The position numbers and the translations under genes were made by a program. From Diphasiastrum complanatum (taxonomy: Eukaryota; Streptophyta; Lycopodiopsida; Lycopodiales; Lycopodiaceae): 64,000 nucleotides of DNA. Positions 21,801 through 30,599 of this stretch are shown here, piece by piece (within the stretch, counting starts at the first letter, position 1; each line of letters starts with the position of its first letter). The notes under the pieces were generated by a model. The model saw only the letters and a program-made list of their open reading frames with translations, had not been told where the DNA came from and did no database searches. The stretch is from NCBI GenBank assembly GCA_029204225.1, contig CM055095.1, positions 72,151,490 to 72,215,489 of the forward strand, read 5' to 3'.

Positions 21801-24800
21801 GTTAACGCTTCTGTCTTAAAAGAACATGCTTTGAAGCATGTGGTTTGTGTATATTGTATACACATGTAAACTATACGATTTATACAGTTTCAAAGGAGAA
21901 TAATATGTTACACCTTGCTCTTTGTTATAGGACTTGGAAAAATATGCATAAAGAAATATAATGCCACTTCAACAAGTACAGAAACAAAGCTCCCGTGTTC
22001 TGGTTTCAAGATGCATGCATGTGTGATGCCTAACTTCAAGGTCGGGGATTTGAAATTAGTTACCAAAACAATTATCTTAGGATACTTCATAGGAAATTAA
22101 GCTTGAAGACTGTCCTGTGGTCGTAGCCAATTACTTTTTGTCATCTTTGACATGTCTTTAAAGAGGAAGTTCCAAATCTATCGAAACGACAGTTTTGACA
22201 TGATCCCCATTGACCAAGTGGAAGATGCCGAACTCTGCCGCTTAGACAGTTTGTCACCGAGTTGCGTAGTATATCTAATATGGGATCAAGCCTTTTACAA
22301 GGATGGAGTAACAATCACATATTCAGGTAGTACATTATTCATTACACTACACCTCTAGTATTCACTGTTAAGAAGAGAGCGTGAACTGTCAGGTTCAGGA
22401 AATGGAGTTGCCAAATCTTTACTTACAGCAGCTGGGGAGCCTTGCGATGTTTGGAATGCAACCTTTGCAATCATAAGAGGTAATTACCAATTTTCAGGCA
22501 CTAAACTCTAATATATGAGGAAAGTCTAAAATGAAACTCACTTTCCATATATGGCGGTTCTGGGAAGGTCGAAATAAAAGGAAATGTTGGATGCGATCTA
22601 CTCTAAGCATTCTTGTGTTGTATTTGAGGAAGTTTTCCTATTTATCAACAGGTCAAAAGCAGTCACTCGATGTTGCCACAGTTGCTCAAGGGCAGGCAAG
22701 ATTCCACAGCATCTTACTTCTATGTTGGGGTACTTTTCTGACCTTTACTTTTGTATGCTGCTCCTTTTAATCTAGTTCATAATGCAGTTTCAATACAGAC
22801 CTACTTTTGAATTATGAAATGCAAGCATTGTGACCCATGCATCAAAGCAATGATACCATTGCAAGCAATGCAATGGTTTGAAAGAACTTGATTTTAGAGA
22901 TGACCAGCTCAGCAACTTCTATAAGCACATGCAGGAAAGGACATTTCCAGCCTTCAAATATGAAATTAGATAATTACTCTTGAGCATCCCATTTTGGATT
23001 TCAGGATACATTGCTGATGTTGACATTGAATCGGAAAAATTTAGATGGATGGGAGGATTCCGATTTGAGTTTTATGTAAGTTCAACTAATCCCTTGCATC
23101 TGAGAGAAGATTCAGATTTTTATTCCTTTGTGTTGATCTCTAGGAGGAATGATTTTTCAAAGTAGTTCTTATTTTTGAACTAAAGAATGGGATGATGAAT
23201 ATAGCATCTTCACCTGAGAATAGCTATAAAGGAATCACTTGGAGAGTAAAATACCCTGATTTTCCAAAAACTGATTGCTCAGAGTTCTCGAACACGTATG
23301 AAGTGAGCCTTTCAGAAGACTGCATAAAAACTACCATATTACATCTTGAAACACATAGGAATACCCCTTTCTAGCAATGTAATCACTGGGAGTCAAAGAA
23401 ACAGTATTTGGGGAGTAATTTACGGTATTACCGCTAAACCACTGAGAATCAGAATCTCTTGAAATTTGTGCTGTACATATGGTTGTGTATGGAGAGTGAA
23501 CCAGAATATTGCTACTCCAATCTTCCAGACCCAACACACCCATCAGACAACAGAATGAGGAGTAATTTTCAGGTAGCCATTGGGTCATTGAATTGACAAA
23601 CTACCTCCAAGGGAAGCTAGTCAAGCAATGATCTGCATATTGCCGATATTTTTAACCCACATTCACAATTCAGAATGTCTTGCAGTCTTTGAGTATGACT
23701 TGTATGTTAGTGTAACATACAGATAAAGTCACATCATACATTATCTGTATAGGCAAGTAGGTTGCTGTACTATGTTACATCTTTGTCTTGAGCTAGTGGA
23801 CATGATACTCTCCAAGAACAGGTCCCAAAAAGTGCTCACTTCTGTATATGAATAGAGAACTGCTGGCAACACTCTTGTTACTGATGTTTTATCCTTGGTA
23901 TTCCTTCGAAACAAAAGTTTCTAATTCAACCTGATTCAGTTTTGTAAATTTCATGTGAAACTTATTTTTCACTTTCTTTATGCCGTACAGTATCTTCCAC
24001 AAGAAATTTAGAGCATTCACAAGTATTAGTTCAAACTTCAAAGTTTTACAGGCTTTGACTTTCAAATTCCCGTTTCAGAGCCTTCTACGTATAGTCTGGT
24101 TACGACAATACCATGGAACAATTGCTTATATTCCTGCTCCTGGTTATGAGGAAACTGGATCGCCTTATACCGGAGAGTTTGATTCGTTTTCTGGTGAAAC
24201 AAGTTCCATGCTATCTGATACTGAAAGAAGCTGGCGAACAAGTGGGTATTCAGGACCATTAGGGGCTTCTTTAATGAAGGACTGGAGAGTAATGTCAGGC
24301 GAATTCATATTAGTGCTTTTGCAAAATATACCTTGGGCAACGGAGGATTTTCTTGCTGCACCTTCTGCAAAGGTAAAGCTTTTTAATGAATGAAGCTCTA
24401 CAAGGTTGATGTTCGCCTCATTTCCTCCCGATGGTGTTCTTAAGTTTGTATATTATCTACGTCTTCATGCTTCCAGTTAAAAAGTGCAGAGAAACTATGC
24501 CTTTCGTCTTAAACAAACTTGATTGAAGGGAAGTTGGATCACTTGCTAGTTGCACTCAAACAAAAAATTTAAAAAAATGTTTCTGATTTTAGTTTCAGTA
24601 GCCTAAGTATCCAGATTTATGTTTCCCTCGATACTTTGTTGAGCTCACTACTTAAAACTTAATTGTCCTATCTACCCCCTATGGCACTATTTAATCTTTC
24701 TCGTCTTCTACTGATCCCCACTACATGGTGAAGTGATGCTTGCATCATACACCTATAATTGTGTAAGACTTGTCACGAAGTTCAATGGATATTGCATAGA

Positions 24801-27800
24801 GAAAGTACTATGCGTGTACTTAAGGATATCGTACTGCTAGTTCCTAGTTGTAATATTTCTATCTATGGATCTATGGTTGTGATGTACTCAATTTACAACA
24901 ACCTTTACAAAAGAAACATGCTAAGAAACACCAATATGCTACTGAACATCTATCAATCGTATGACATAGTTGTATTTTTCCATAATGTCCAATGCTATGT
25001 AGTGCACATTGCATAGGATTTACAGCATTTCTGGATCTTGGTTAACTATAAGAATAACATGAATCTGCATTTTGAAGAATGGAAAATTTCTGTATTCTTG
25101 AATTATGAGAAATTGTTCTCTGTATATAAATGTTTCAGATGGTTTTTTGGTTTCATGATTCATGGTTGTTCTGGTAAGGAAAGTACTTTTGGTCTGGATT
25201 TATAGTGGAGGACTTTCAGGTTGTGAGATAAAGGATCTCCTTTGTGACATTAACTAGGCTTTTAGCATTCACGAGAGTATGCTGCTGTTACAACAGGACG
25301 ATCTGATCTTCTCCTGCTGGAAATCAAAACTCAAGCAAATTTGCAATGGCTCTACCTAAGCTAGTCATATGAAATCAGAAATAAGTGCTGGCTTTAACAG
25401 AAGACAGGGTTTAAATTATTGTATGAGTTTCCTCTTCTAGTGATTCTTAGCTAGAGTATAAGATCTTATGCAGGATGACAAACTCCCAGAAACCCACACA
25501 GTCTTTATTGCAGACCAGTGAATACTTATCCAGCAAGTAGAATGATGTCATGAAGAAATAACCTTAAAACTGCCTGCATTTATTTCCGTTAACATGAGAT
25601 CTCCTGATTTTGTTTTCAGTCTTAAAACTCAACATGAGGTGATGTGGAGGGATCCTTCCTAATGAAATAACCTCTTCTTCTTAGGTAATATGAGAGGCCC
25701 AAAATTGACCAGCCACCGGAGGATCAAAAGTAAGACCTAAATAAGAACAACTATTCAACGAATCAAGGGGAAGGAAATTATGTAAATAACCAACCAGAGG
25801 TGATAATTCAAAACCTCCTTGTCTGCTACACCATATCTTGCTACAGCATTTGCAAATCAAATATTGGTTATATAATTGAATGGCAGAAAATGCTGTCTAT
25901 TTAGAACCATAGTGTCCTCTGCAATTTGATGTCTCTTTGTGAAATTGGAATAATTCAAATTCACAGATTCATTTTGTATTGTTTTAAGTTTTGCACTTAT
26001 CTACATGTCCCTCGCGTAACCTAGATGGCTGCTTAAAAGTGGGTACTGAAGAGAATATAAGTGATTCTCGCTGGCTGTGATTTCATTTTGAAGATGATAC
26101 TATGGCAGAGATCTTTTGGCTTTTTTGTATGATTTGTTCCAAGTATTAGCTAATCACATCACTAAGCTCCTCTTTTAAATGGAAGTTGGAGAAGTTCAAG
26201 TAAGATGCATACATACCATAGTTGCCCTTTCCGGAAGGGAACGCGTTTCATTCTGGAATGTGGCCCAAAAAAAAATAAATTTCATAATTATTAAATAAAG
26301 GCAAACAAAAAAAATTCCGTGGCTGCAAGTGTCAGAATATTGATGGAAAAATATCTGTCAAGCTGTACTAATAAGCTCACAATGTGGTAATTATTCTGGC
26401 TAATCTTGTCATGTGTACTAAGAACTTCAAGTTATAGTGCAATGAGAAGATCCCATGTGAAGATGTGGTGGCTGGTCGCATTTGGAATGCCTGTCAATGC
26501 AGACTTTTCTTCTTTCAAGATGATTGTTTGTTGGATCCCTATCATCAGCATAAGGATTTTCAATTAGACCATTCCATTATAAGAAACCAACCAACGAGGT
26601 TGGCTTGGTTGGTTAGCTTGACATCCAAAGTGCCCCTCCTTGGAAACCAAGAAACATTATAAAAAACCACATTGGAAAACAAGAAGCATTATAAGAAACC
26701 ACCCAACGGGGTTGGCTCAGCTTGTTAGCTTGGCATCCAAAGTTTCTTTGGTCCCAGGTTCGAGCCTCCCCTTGGAAACCAAGAAGCATTATAAGAAACC
26801 AAGATATTACTCAGTTCAGATTTTATGTCATTTCACGCTTTACCCAAAGCATCAACATTTGTCACATTGTCCGTAAATTTTTCACACTGCTTGTCCCATG
26901 ATTGTAGAAGCAAAAGATTTGCTCTGTTCTGAAGATGAGATGGTTGTCTCTGCAGTTCTCAGATGGCTATCTGGACTTGGTTGTTTTAAGAAATTGTCCC
27001 AAATGGGCTCTTTTAAAGTTGGTCCTTCAAATGCAAAAAGGAACTCATATCAAGTCAAAATATGTGCAGTACCTTAAGGTAAGGGCATACTGAAACATTG
27101 ATGTACTATCATGAAGTTTTCTTTTCTTAAGATGTGACATTGCTTGTTTCTATCATTTTGTGTCATTCTGTACTTGTCTTGCATATCATAACCTTCATGT
27201 ATTTTCTTGGGCAAAAGCTCTTCTCAGCTTGTTTATACGTTCTCGAGTACTTCAAGACATCGATATAGGTCCATGGCCCCAAACTCTAAAAGCATTATAA
27301 AGAGAATAGCTGTATATTGAAGAAAAGCACAAAAGAAAGTTTTTTGTAAGTTTTCATGTTGAGGGTATTTTAGAGAGCTTAGCTTTGTGTAAATATGGCA
27401 AGAGGTTTTGTGATCCACAATGTTAAACTGAAGTTTGCTAACTGAAAGTGCTTCTTATTTCCATGATGACTAGAGTTTTATTAGGATATAACACAGAATA
27501 GTCATACTTTTTCCTGATCCATATTTTTTGTCTAATGCTGTGGGTGATCCTCCTACTCTTATGTTCATCACTGGAAGCATCATCATTTTCAAATCAGTTT
27601 TTCTGTTGAATGTTGATTGCCCACACCGAAAAACCTGACGGGAAGCAGCAATGCAGGTCAAAGCCTTCCGCATGACTCCTGGTGCGAGAACAAAGGGTTC
27701 TGTGCAAGGTGGCTATATTGATGTAGACGGGGAGGTTATAGCACGTGGAATAGGAGCAGAAGGTGATGGCAGCAGCGACACAATGGTATATGGCCCAACT

Positions 27801-27848
27801 ATTGATATTAGCATACAGCAAGGACTGGCTACAATGTTTTCCCCTTAG
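9728..27848 (+). CDS. SPHK: Sphingosine (long-chain base) kinase, 5'-incomplete, 8 visible exons
   Basis: The protein phosphorylates sphingoid long-chain bases such as phytosphingosine with ATP, giving a lipid signal used in stomatal and stress responses in plants. Eight exons fit GT...AG borders and join in frame to 339 codons including the stop: 9728-9828, 21157-21229, 22393-22479, 22652-22729, 23005-23075, 24079-24372, 26956-27078 and 27657-27848. Visible diacylglycerol-kinase-type motifs are YDGIVCVSGDGVLVE, NGLLERDDW, GSGNG (ATP loop), SLDVATV, DVDIESEKFRWMG, DGYLDLVVLRNCP and the C-terminal VDGEVIARG. The plant enzymes have roughly 150 more residues at the N-terminus, including a VNPFGG motif; those exons were not found and may lie left of the window. 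The visible reading frame is intact, so the gene may work despite an 11.3-kb intron loaded with retrotransposons. A truncated pseudogene cannot be excluded. Confidence 0.88.
10620..11300 (+). mobile_element. Gypsy 3' end and LTR inside the sphingosine-kinase intron
   Basis: Positions 10628-10688 resemble the end of a gypsy pol frame plus a purine-rich tract (AAGGGTGGAAGAA). At 10689 an LTR-like sequence starts TGTTACGTCC. Further in, GGTTGGGTGGTTTGGCTCC and TGTAGCAGGATCT (about 11085-11145) match the LTR that starts at 44068. The right end of the LTR was not resolved. It is an old remnant on the plus strand. Confidence 0.55.
11374..11893. repeat. Tandem duplication, two units of about 267 bp
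   Basis: Unit 1 (11374-11640) and unit 2 (11641 to about 11893) both start GATGCATTTTCATTTATGTT and share the sequence through GTACAAATAGGGATTATG and GGGGAATCAATCTAATGTTAG. Unit 2 lacks about 13 bp present in unit 1 near 11489. The short open frames in each unit are not convincing genes. Confidence 0.85.
12980..13450 (+). pseudogene. Ty1/copia gag zinc knuckle and protease fused to RT end
   Basis: In one frame the sequence encodes a CCHC zinc knuckle (CFYCQKPGHWARNC, from 12999), a basic linker, and a retroviral-type protease active-site region (HWYVDSGFTRHIVS, from about 13183). It then jumps to the end of a copia reverse transcriptase (ATLFRQLVGSLIYLTTTGHK, about 13302). In another frame the KTHWKAVKRNFHYIKGTL block follows. 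Everything between protease and the RT end is deleted. The element is cut at 13459 by the LTR of the minus-strand gypsy insertion. Confidence 0.8.
13460..14105 (-). repeat. 3' LTR of minus-strand gypsy element (646 bp)
   Basis: On the minus strand it starts TGTCACATGTAC (at 14105) and ends GTGTGCAACA (at 13460), so it has TG...CA ends. The polypurine tract lies just before it. A closely similar LTR sits at 19218-19820. The LTR contains two adjacent perfect palindromes: TGACACGTGTCA (13878-13889) and TTGACCGGTCAA (13892-13903), plus another TGACACGTGTCA at 13762-13773. These are the cores of a G-box and an inverted pair of W-boxes, known plant stress-response sites. Tandemly repeated CAAGTGTCCCA-type units make the LTR internally repetitive. 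Confidence 0.88.
14106..14121 (-). other. Polypurine tract of minus-strand gypsy element
   Basis: On the minus strand the sequence reads CTGAGGAGGGAAGGGA directly before the TG of the LTR. This marks the 3' LTR side of the element and fixes its orientation. Confidence 0.85.
14220..14905 (-). pseudogene. Integrase C-terminal half of minus-strand gypsy element
   Basis: On the minus strand the sequence reads CYHPETDGQTERVNQ at the start, the integrase core end, in one frame. It then continues as KPWKTYVSERQTQWERYLPL, LEFAYNDKKNASTKMSPF, YADLDRTPREIEEGDMVFLR, KLSPRYCGSWKI and VHPVFHVSRLKKVLHDGDN up to RLRNRLLREY. The start of integrase, RNase H, RT and most of gag are missing. The break at about 14905-14908 is where the plus-strand gypsy element begins. 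Confidence 0.9.
14909..15350 (+). repeat. 5' LTR of nested gypsy element (442 bp), non-canonical ends
   Basis: Starts AGTTATGG and ends CGTAACT, giving a 5-bp inverted terminal pair AGTTA/TAACT instead of TG...CA. A primer-binding site follows with no gap at 15351. The first ~198 bp recur at 18268-18465 after a short purine tract. A TATA-like GGCTATAAGTAGG lies near 15158-15170, so transcription would start in the last ~180 bp. Confidence 0.82.
15351..15362 (+). other. Primer-binding site, initiator tRNA-Met type
   Basis: TGGTATCAGAGC directly follows the LTR. It is complementary to the 3' end of plant initiator methionine tRNA, the common primer for LTR-element reverse transcription. Confidence 0.92.
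16036..16260 (+). pseudogene. Gag N-terminus of nested gypsy element
   Basis: Starts MAHSPTPSETVQENLSDQF and continues with a helical segment (MDDTLSGLVLRFDTIMTGF) typical of gypsy gag beginnings. After about 70 codons an internal deletion joins it directly to the late reverse transcriptase in another frame at about 16239. The leader between the primer site and this start (15363-16035) is C/T-rich and holds only short open frames. Confidence 0.75.
16239..18221 (+). pseudogene. RT end, RNase H, integrase and chromodomain of nested gypsy element
   Basis: Reads HLDWNSDCQLAFDTL (RT end), VEIDASSALL, HEKELFAIIYALKKWRHYL and ITDHQALCDLF (RNase H), with a stop near 16436 and a frame shift near 16600. 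Integrase follows to 17692: HFYWPSLR and CPFCLRNKY (zinc module), SMDFILGLPCTQ, FDRDSKF, then an EVLNRILEDYLHHF region. After a second shift near 17695-17735 the frame carries YYGPYRILEVLSPVTYRL and CHVFHVSLL, a stop at 18039, then a chromodomain-like FLVQWDGRLVEEATWEP ending at 18221. At least two stops and two shifts make it inactive. Confidence 0.9.
18268..18465 (+). repeat. Truncated 3' LTR of nested gypsy element
   Basis: Matches the first ~198 bp of the LTR at 14909-15350, starting AGTTATGGACTTGGC after a CGGGGAG tract. It stops at ACTATTATCCC, where the sequence switches into minus-strand gag of the surrounding element. Confidence 0.85.
18466..18654 (-). pseudogene. Gag N-terminus of minus-strand gypsy element
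   Basis: On the minus strand an ATG at 18654 opens MASASNTSQDSQRLD, followed by VVCSKVDAIEATLKLILEQL and a short charged stretch to EAERTLSTGHEA. The frame is then cut by the truncated LTR of the nested element. Upstream (18655-19203) is the untranslated leader of this element, leading back to its primer site. Confidence 0.75.
19204..19215 (-). other. Primer-binding site of minus-strand gypsy element
   Basis: On the minus strand the sequence is TGGTATCAGAGC, two bases after the LTR end. It is the initiator-tRNA-Met type site and proves that the LTR at 19218-19820 is the 5' LTR. Confidence 0.9.
19218..19820 (-). repeat. 5' LTR of minus-strand gypsy element (603 bp)
   Basis: Pair of the LTR at 13460-14105, with several indels between them. 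Both keep TGACACGTGTCA palindromes (here 19466-19477 and 19594-19605). Its W-box palindrome is mutated to TTGACCGGTCGA. The flanks are GACAC at 13455-13459 and GACAT at 19821-19825, a likely 5-bp target duplication with one mismatch. On the minus strand its first bases read TATCAC instead of TGTCAC. Confidence 0.85.
19821..20410 (+). pseudogene. Ty1/copia reverse transcriptase fragment
   Basis: Reads SIRLLLSFATVADLEIHQIN, TTFLHGVIEKDIYMSQPEGY, then in other frames YVDDTLLF (the YVDD catalytic box), MLPKEFDMTDI and EAHFYLGIQIFRGRDHRF. Several shifts and stops are present. The missing piece between PEGY and the YVDD region shows an internal deletion. It lies to the right of the gypsy insertion, while the later copia domain (RNase H side) lies to its left at 13300-13450. 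Confidence 0.85.
20570..20900 (+). repeat. Possible diverged LTR in sphingosine-kinase intron
   Basis: A purine-rich TGGAGGAGGGCAAA is followed by TTACGGGACTTTGAGC, and a TATA-like GGCAAGTATAAATGGG lies near 20707-20722. This order (purine tract, LTR start, TATA about 150-250 bp in) resembles the LTR family at 14909. The ends are not resolved. Confidence 0.35.
21157..21229 (+). CDS. SPHK: Sphingosine kinase exon with NGLLERDDW
   Basis: Acceptor GAAG at 21153-21156, donor GTGTGC at 21230. Encodes VLNGLLERDDWEKAIQIPLG followed by AIPA and the first base of the Gly codon of the next exon's GSGNG. It joins in frame with the exon ending at 9828 across an 11,328-bp intron. Confidence 0.9.
21915..22358 (+). 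other. Two short intronic ORFs, not recognised
   Basis: Open frames of 61 codons (from 21915) and 68 codons (from 22152) lie between two kinase exons. The second holds DSFDMIPIDQVEDAELCRLD and CVVYLIWDQAFYKDGV, which reads like genuine protein. They do not continue the kinase frame, and no family is recognised. They may be remnants of an inserted gene or element. Confidence 0.25.
22393..22479 (+). CDS. SPHK: Sphingosine kinase exon with GSGNG ATP loop
   Basis: Acceptor TCAG at 22389-22392, donor GTAATT at 22480. Encodes the rest of a split Gly codon, SGNGVAKSLLTAAGEPCDVW and NATFAIIR. The GSGNG motif is the lipid-kinase ATP-binding loop. Confidence 0.92.
22652..22729 (+). CDS. SPHK: Sphingosine kinase exon with SLDVATV
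   Basis: Acceptor ACAG at 22648-22651, donor GTACTT at 22730. Encodes GQKQSLDVATVAQGQARFHS followed by ILLLCW and a split Gly. SLDVATV is a conserved plant sphingosine-kinase segment. Confidence 0.9.
23005..23075 (+). CDS. SPHK: Sphingosine kinase exon with DIESEKFRWMG
   Basis: Acceptor TCAG at 23001-23004, donor GTAAGT at 23076. Encodes a split Gly and YIADVDIESEKFRWMGGFRF then EFY. DIESEKFRWMG is nearly invariant in plant sphingosine kinases. Confidence 0.93.
24079..24372 (+). CDS. SPHK: Sphingosine kinase exon, LRQYHG to WATEDFLAAP
   Basis: Acceptor TCAG at 24075-24078, donor GTAAAG at 24373. The 98 codons start SLLRIVWLRQYHGTIAYIPA and end VLLQNIPWATEDFLAAPSAK. The middle, with acidic and serine-rich sequence, is the variable region of the family. 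Confidence 0.9.
24373..26560. other. Intron sequence, no gene recognised
   Basis: AT-rich, without LTR ends or convincing coding segments. Short A-runs near 26268-26310. Confidence 0.5.
26565..26805 (+). repeat. tRNA-derived SINE, two tandem partial copies
   Basis: The right copy (about 26702-26779) reads GGGGTTGGCTCAGCTTGTTAGC, an A-box-like segment, and GGTTCGAGCCTC, a B-box-like segment, about 45 bp apart. It is flanked by a 22-bp direct repeat at 26680-26701 and 26780-26801 that starts CAAGAAGCATTATAAG. The left copy (about 26585-26645) has the same A-box side but lost the B-box. A related copy lies at 60490-60565. The A/B box spacing indicates a tRNA-derived SINE rather than a tRNA gene. 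Confidence 0.75.
26956..27078 (+). CDS. SPHK: Sphingosine kinase exon with DGYLDLVVLRNCP
   Basis: Acceptor GCAG at 26952-26955, donor GTAAGG at 27079. Encodes FSDGYLDLVVLRNCPKWALL and KLVLQMQKGTHIKSKYVQYL then K. DGYLDL is the conserved C-terminal lipid-kinase motif. Confidence 0.93.
27657..27848 (+). CDS. SPHK: Sphingosine kinase last exon
   Basis: Acceptor GCAG at 27653-27656; the frame ends at TAG 27846-27848. Encodes VKAFRMTPGARTKGSVQGGY, then IDVDGEVIARG and a C-terminus ending QQGLATMFSP. The ATG at 27651 overlaps the splice site and is not a real start. The sequence 3' of the stop is presumably 3' UTR. Confidence 0.92.
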   Translation, partial: VKAFRMTPGARTKGSVQGGYIDVDGEVIARGIGAEGDGSSDTMVYGPTIDISIQQGLATMFSP

Positions 27849-29950
27849 CCTTTCGGCTGGTATCATTACACCTCAAAATCTCCTCCCTGCGCAGCTATTG
27901 CAGCTTCAAAAGTGCCAAGAATTTTAACAGCAATGAGTGAGCTTTTGCCAAATGAATTTCAATCTCACTTCCTTGATTTGTTCATTTGTCTCTCATCAAC
28001 TGTCTAAATAACTGGCTTCCCAGATATTATCTGTACAGCTCTGCTGAACAGATGCTATGATCTTTCTCTCTGTATTTCACTATTTCGCCGAATAATTCAT
28101 CTATACCACACATAATTAACAAGCTCAAACTTACGTTCCATTCCTGATTTTCCCATATAACATTGATACAGCCCTGTCGAATAGCTGCTATAATTTTTCT
28201 TGCTATATTGCAGTTCTTCGCCTTAAAATACATCTATACAACACATCATTACCAGGATTAAAAGTATGTTCCACTCTCCAACCTGAACCTAGTTGTACAA
28301 AACCTCATGGAAGCATCAGGGGCTTGGCAAGCTGTGCTTCAGAGCCGGCACTGAACCATCAAAGTTAAAAAGACCGAAGAACAGTTTGAAAAAGGGAGCT
28401 GTGGCAGAATACATACGTTCAGAGGAAAATCACTTCCAGAGCTTTCTTTTCTCTCCTCAGCAATAAATCAGTTAATGCAAATTCATGTCTGTTACTTTGC
28501 TGCGATTCATATTGGGAAGCAGTTTCAAAGAACACGTATACCAAAAGGACTATGCAATCTTGTTGACTTACAAATAAGGCGCCTTCTTTTCTCCTAGCTA
28601 TGGATAGGATGTTGTCATAAGGCTTCACGGTAGATCTTTCATGTTGTTGATTTCTTATCATTTTTACCAAAAAAATGATTCCTCATCTATATTGAACAAT
28701 ATTTTGAAATATAACTCCAAAAGCTTTGTTCAATCAAATGAGAAGAGAATCAATTATGTGGGAGGTTCCATATAAAACAAGAACGATGTGGTAGTATCAC
28801 AAAGGCCTTGCCATGTCATATCATCATATTTTATTTTTTATTTGAAGATTAAAAGAATGTAAAAAAATAGCTTAGTAAAATTTTGATAGTTGTCCTTAAC
28901 TTTTAGAGGCAAATGTTCTATGGATTGTGATGATGTTTTTTATTTTTTGTTAATTTAACAATTTCAACATTATGACAAGGGCTTCATGACATAATATCAC
29001 AATAATAACTTGATTACATGCATTCAAAACTTTAATAGATAATAACAAAGTTCGATACAACTTCCGTCTTTTTGTCTTTTGGAGTACGAGTTTGGACTTG
29101 TAAATCTAAAGACAAGTTTTGACCTGTAAATCCAAAATTGCTAAAAACCAGTTTATTATTAAGTTTACATGAAGAGATTTGACATGATAAGATTTCTTGA
29201 TGATTGTGTTAGACAACACAATTAACCAAACAAAGTTGTCCTAGAAAAGACTCTTGCTCTCCTCTGCTTTCCAATCTAACACCGATTAGATGAAAGTGAA
29301 AATTGTCGCAGATCTTCAAGATCAATGAAGCCTATAGGATAAGTATTTAGCTTGGTAATATGCACCATAGTTGTTGTGCAAATAATAAGAAGATGAACAC
29401 GTGGATGATTGATTCTATGATTTTTTATGCAGTAGCATCAATTTGTTGCTATGTAAGTTAAGTAGCATGAGAGCATGATAAGATAAATATGATTTAATAG
29501 ATTTTTCAGGTGATTCATGTTTAATTTGCATATCGTTGGAATATTTTGAATCTGAAATATATCTTGGTTTTTGATAAGTTTCTATTTTACAATAAATTTC
29601 TTATCAGTTTGTTTTAACATTTGAAGTTGCCCAAAACAACAATTTGCCTACAGATTTGTGGTATTTGCTTTGAGGCATAAACAAATGCATTTATTAGAAT
29701 TTTTGCTAAAGAAGTAAGTATCAATAAGTTAAGTTATCGTGACGATTCATTTGTTTTTTTTTTTACATTTTAGCATTATCACAATCACTACCACAAAAGT
29801 AGTTAAAAGTTTTGACAATCGTAGAACTAAGATTGCATATTGAGATTCAAAAAGATTAAGAATTTTGTATGAAATGATTTTGCCAATAAATAGGTGATTT
29901 TCAGGGGTTTAATATTTTGATCACGAAATATGTCCGTCATTTTGGAATGA
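27849..29950. other. Downstream of sphingosine kinase, no gene recognised
   Basis: Probable 3' UTR followed by AT-rich intergenic DNA. An AATAAA occurs near 28462. No coding segment could be supported. Confidence 0.5.
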
Positions 29951-29956
29951 TTCAAC

Positions 29957-30085
29957 TTACAATAATCACGATTAGTATTCAGAGCATTTCAGTATCTACG
30001 ATCAGTATTCACAACAATCACGATCAGTGTTCACAATAATCACAAGTATTCACAATAATCACGATCAATATTCACAATAATAATG
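29957..30085. repeat. Minisatellite, CACGATCAGTATTCACAATAAT-type units
   Basis: Five or six units of 15 to 30 bp alternate AATCACGATCA(G/A)T with ATTCACAATAATC. Units differ by small deletions. No palindromic repeat with regular unique spacers, so it is not a CRISPR-like array. Confidence 0.8.
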
Positions 30086-30599
30086 ATAACCAGAAAGGAC
30101 TATCATTCTCTACCATTCACACATATACTACTCTAGATTAGATTGTAGGACATGAGTGATATAGTTTCTTAGACGGAAAATCAAACTCTCAACATTAATA
30201 ATCCAAAATCAACTTTGTAGACCATCCAAGACCACATATTACATACCTATGTAACTAGGAGTACTTTAACCCCTATTTGCCCATTTAGTGTTTAGGGGGC
30301 TAATTGGCGAATCACCCTTGGAATTAAGGGTAGGTGCCTTTAGATTAAGGTACTAGTGTCCTTGGATAAGGGCAGGTAGGTGACTATGCCTTGGTCGGAG
30401 GTATGGAACCTAATGAGGTGTTAGGAGGACCCTATTTTGGGTATTGGTCATTTTCCTAAATCTTGGGCCTCAACCTTGAGCCACAACTACATAATTGGCC
30501 TTGGGCCAAAGTTTGCCATCACTTGAGGGTCATGGGAACCTAGTAGGAGGACACACCTACAAGGGCCTCTTAATGCCCCTAAAGAACCCAAGAAGTTAG

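Noticed and set aside
26702-26779. tRNA gene
   Set aside because: A- and B-box-like segments are present, but no complete cloverleaf with an anticodon arm could be drawn, and flanking direct repeats point to a SINE.
27651-27656. ATG at 27651 as start of an independent small gene
   Set aside because: It overlaps the GCAG acceptor of the last sphingosine-kinase exon; the frame continues the kinase.
29957-30085. CRISPR-like array
   Set aside because: Units are short, irregular and without unique spacers; eukaryotic minisatellite.
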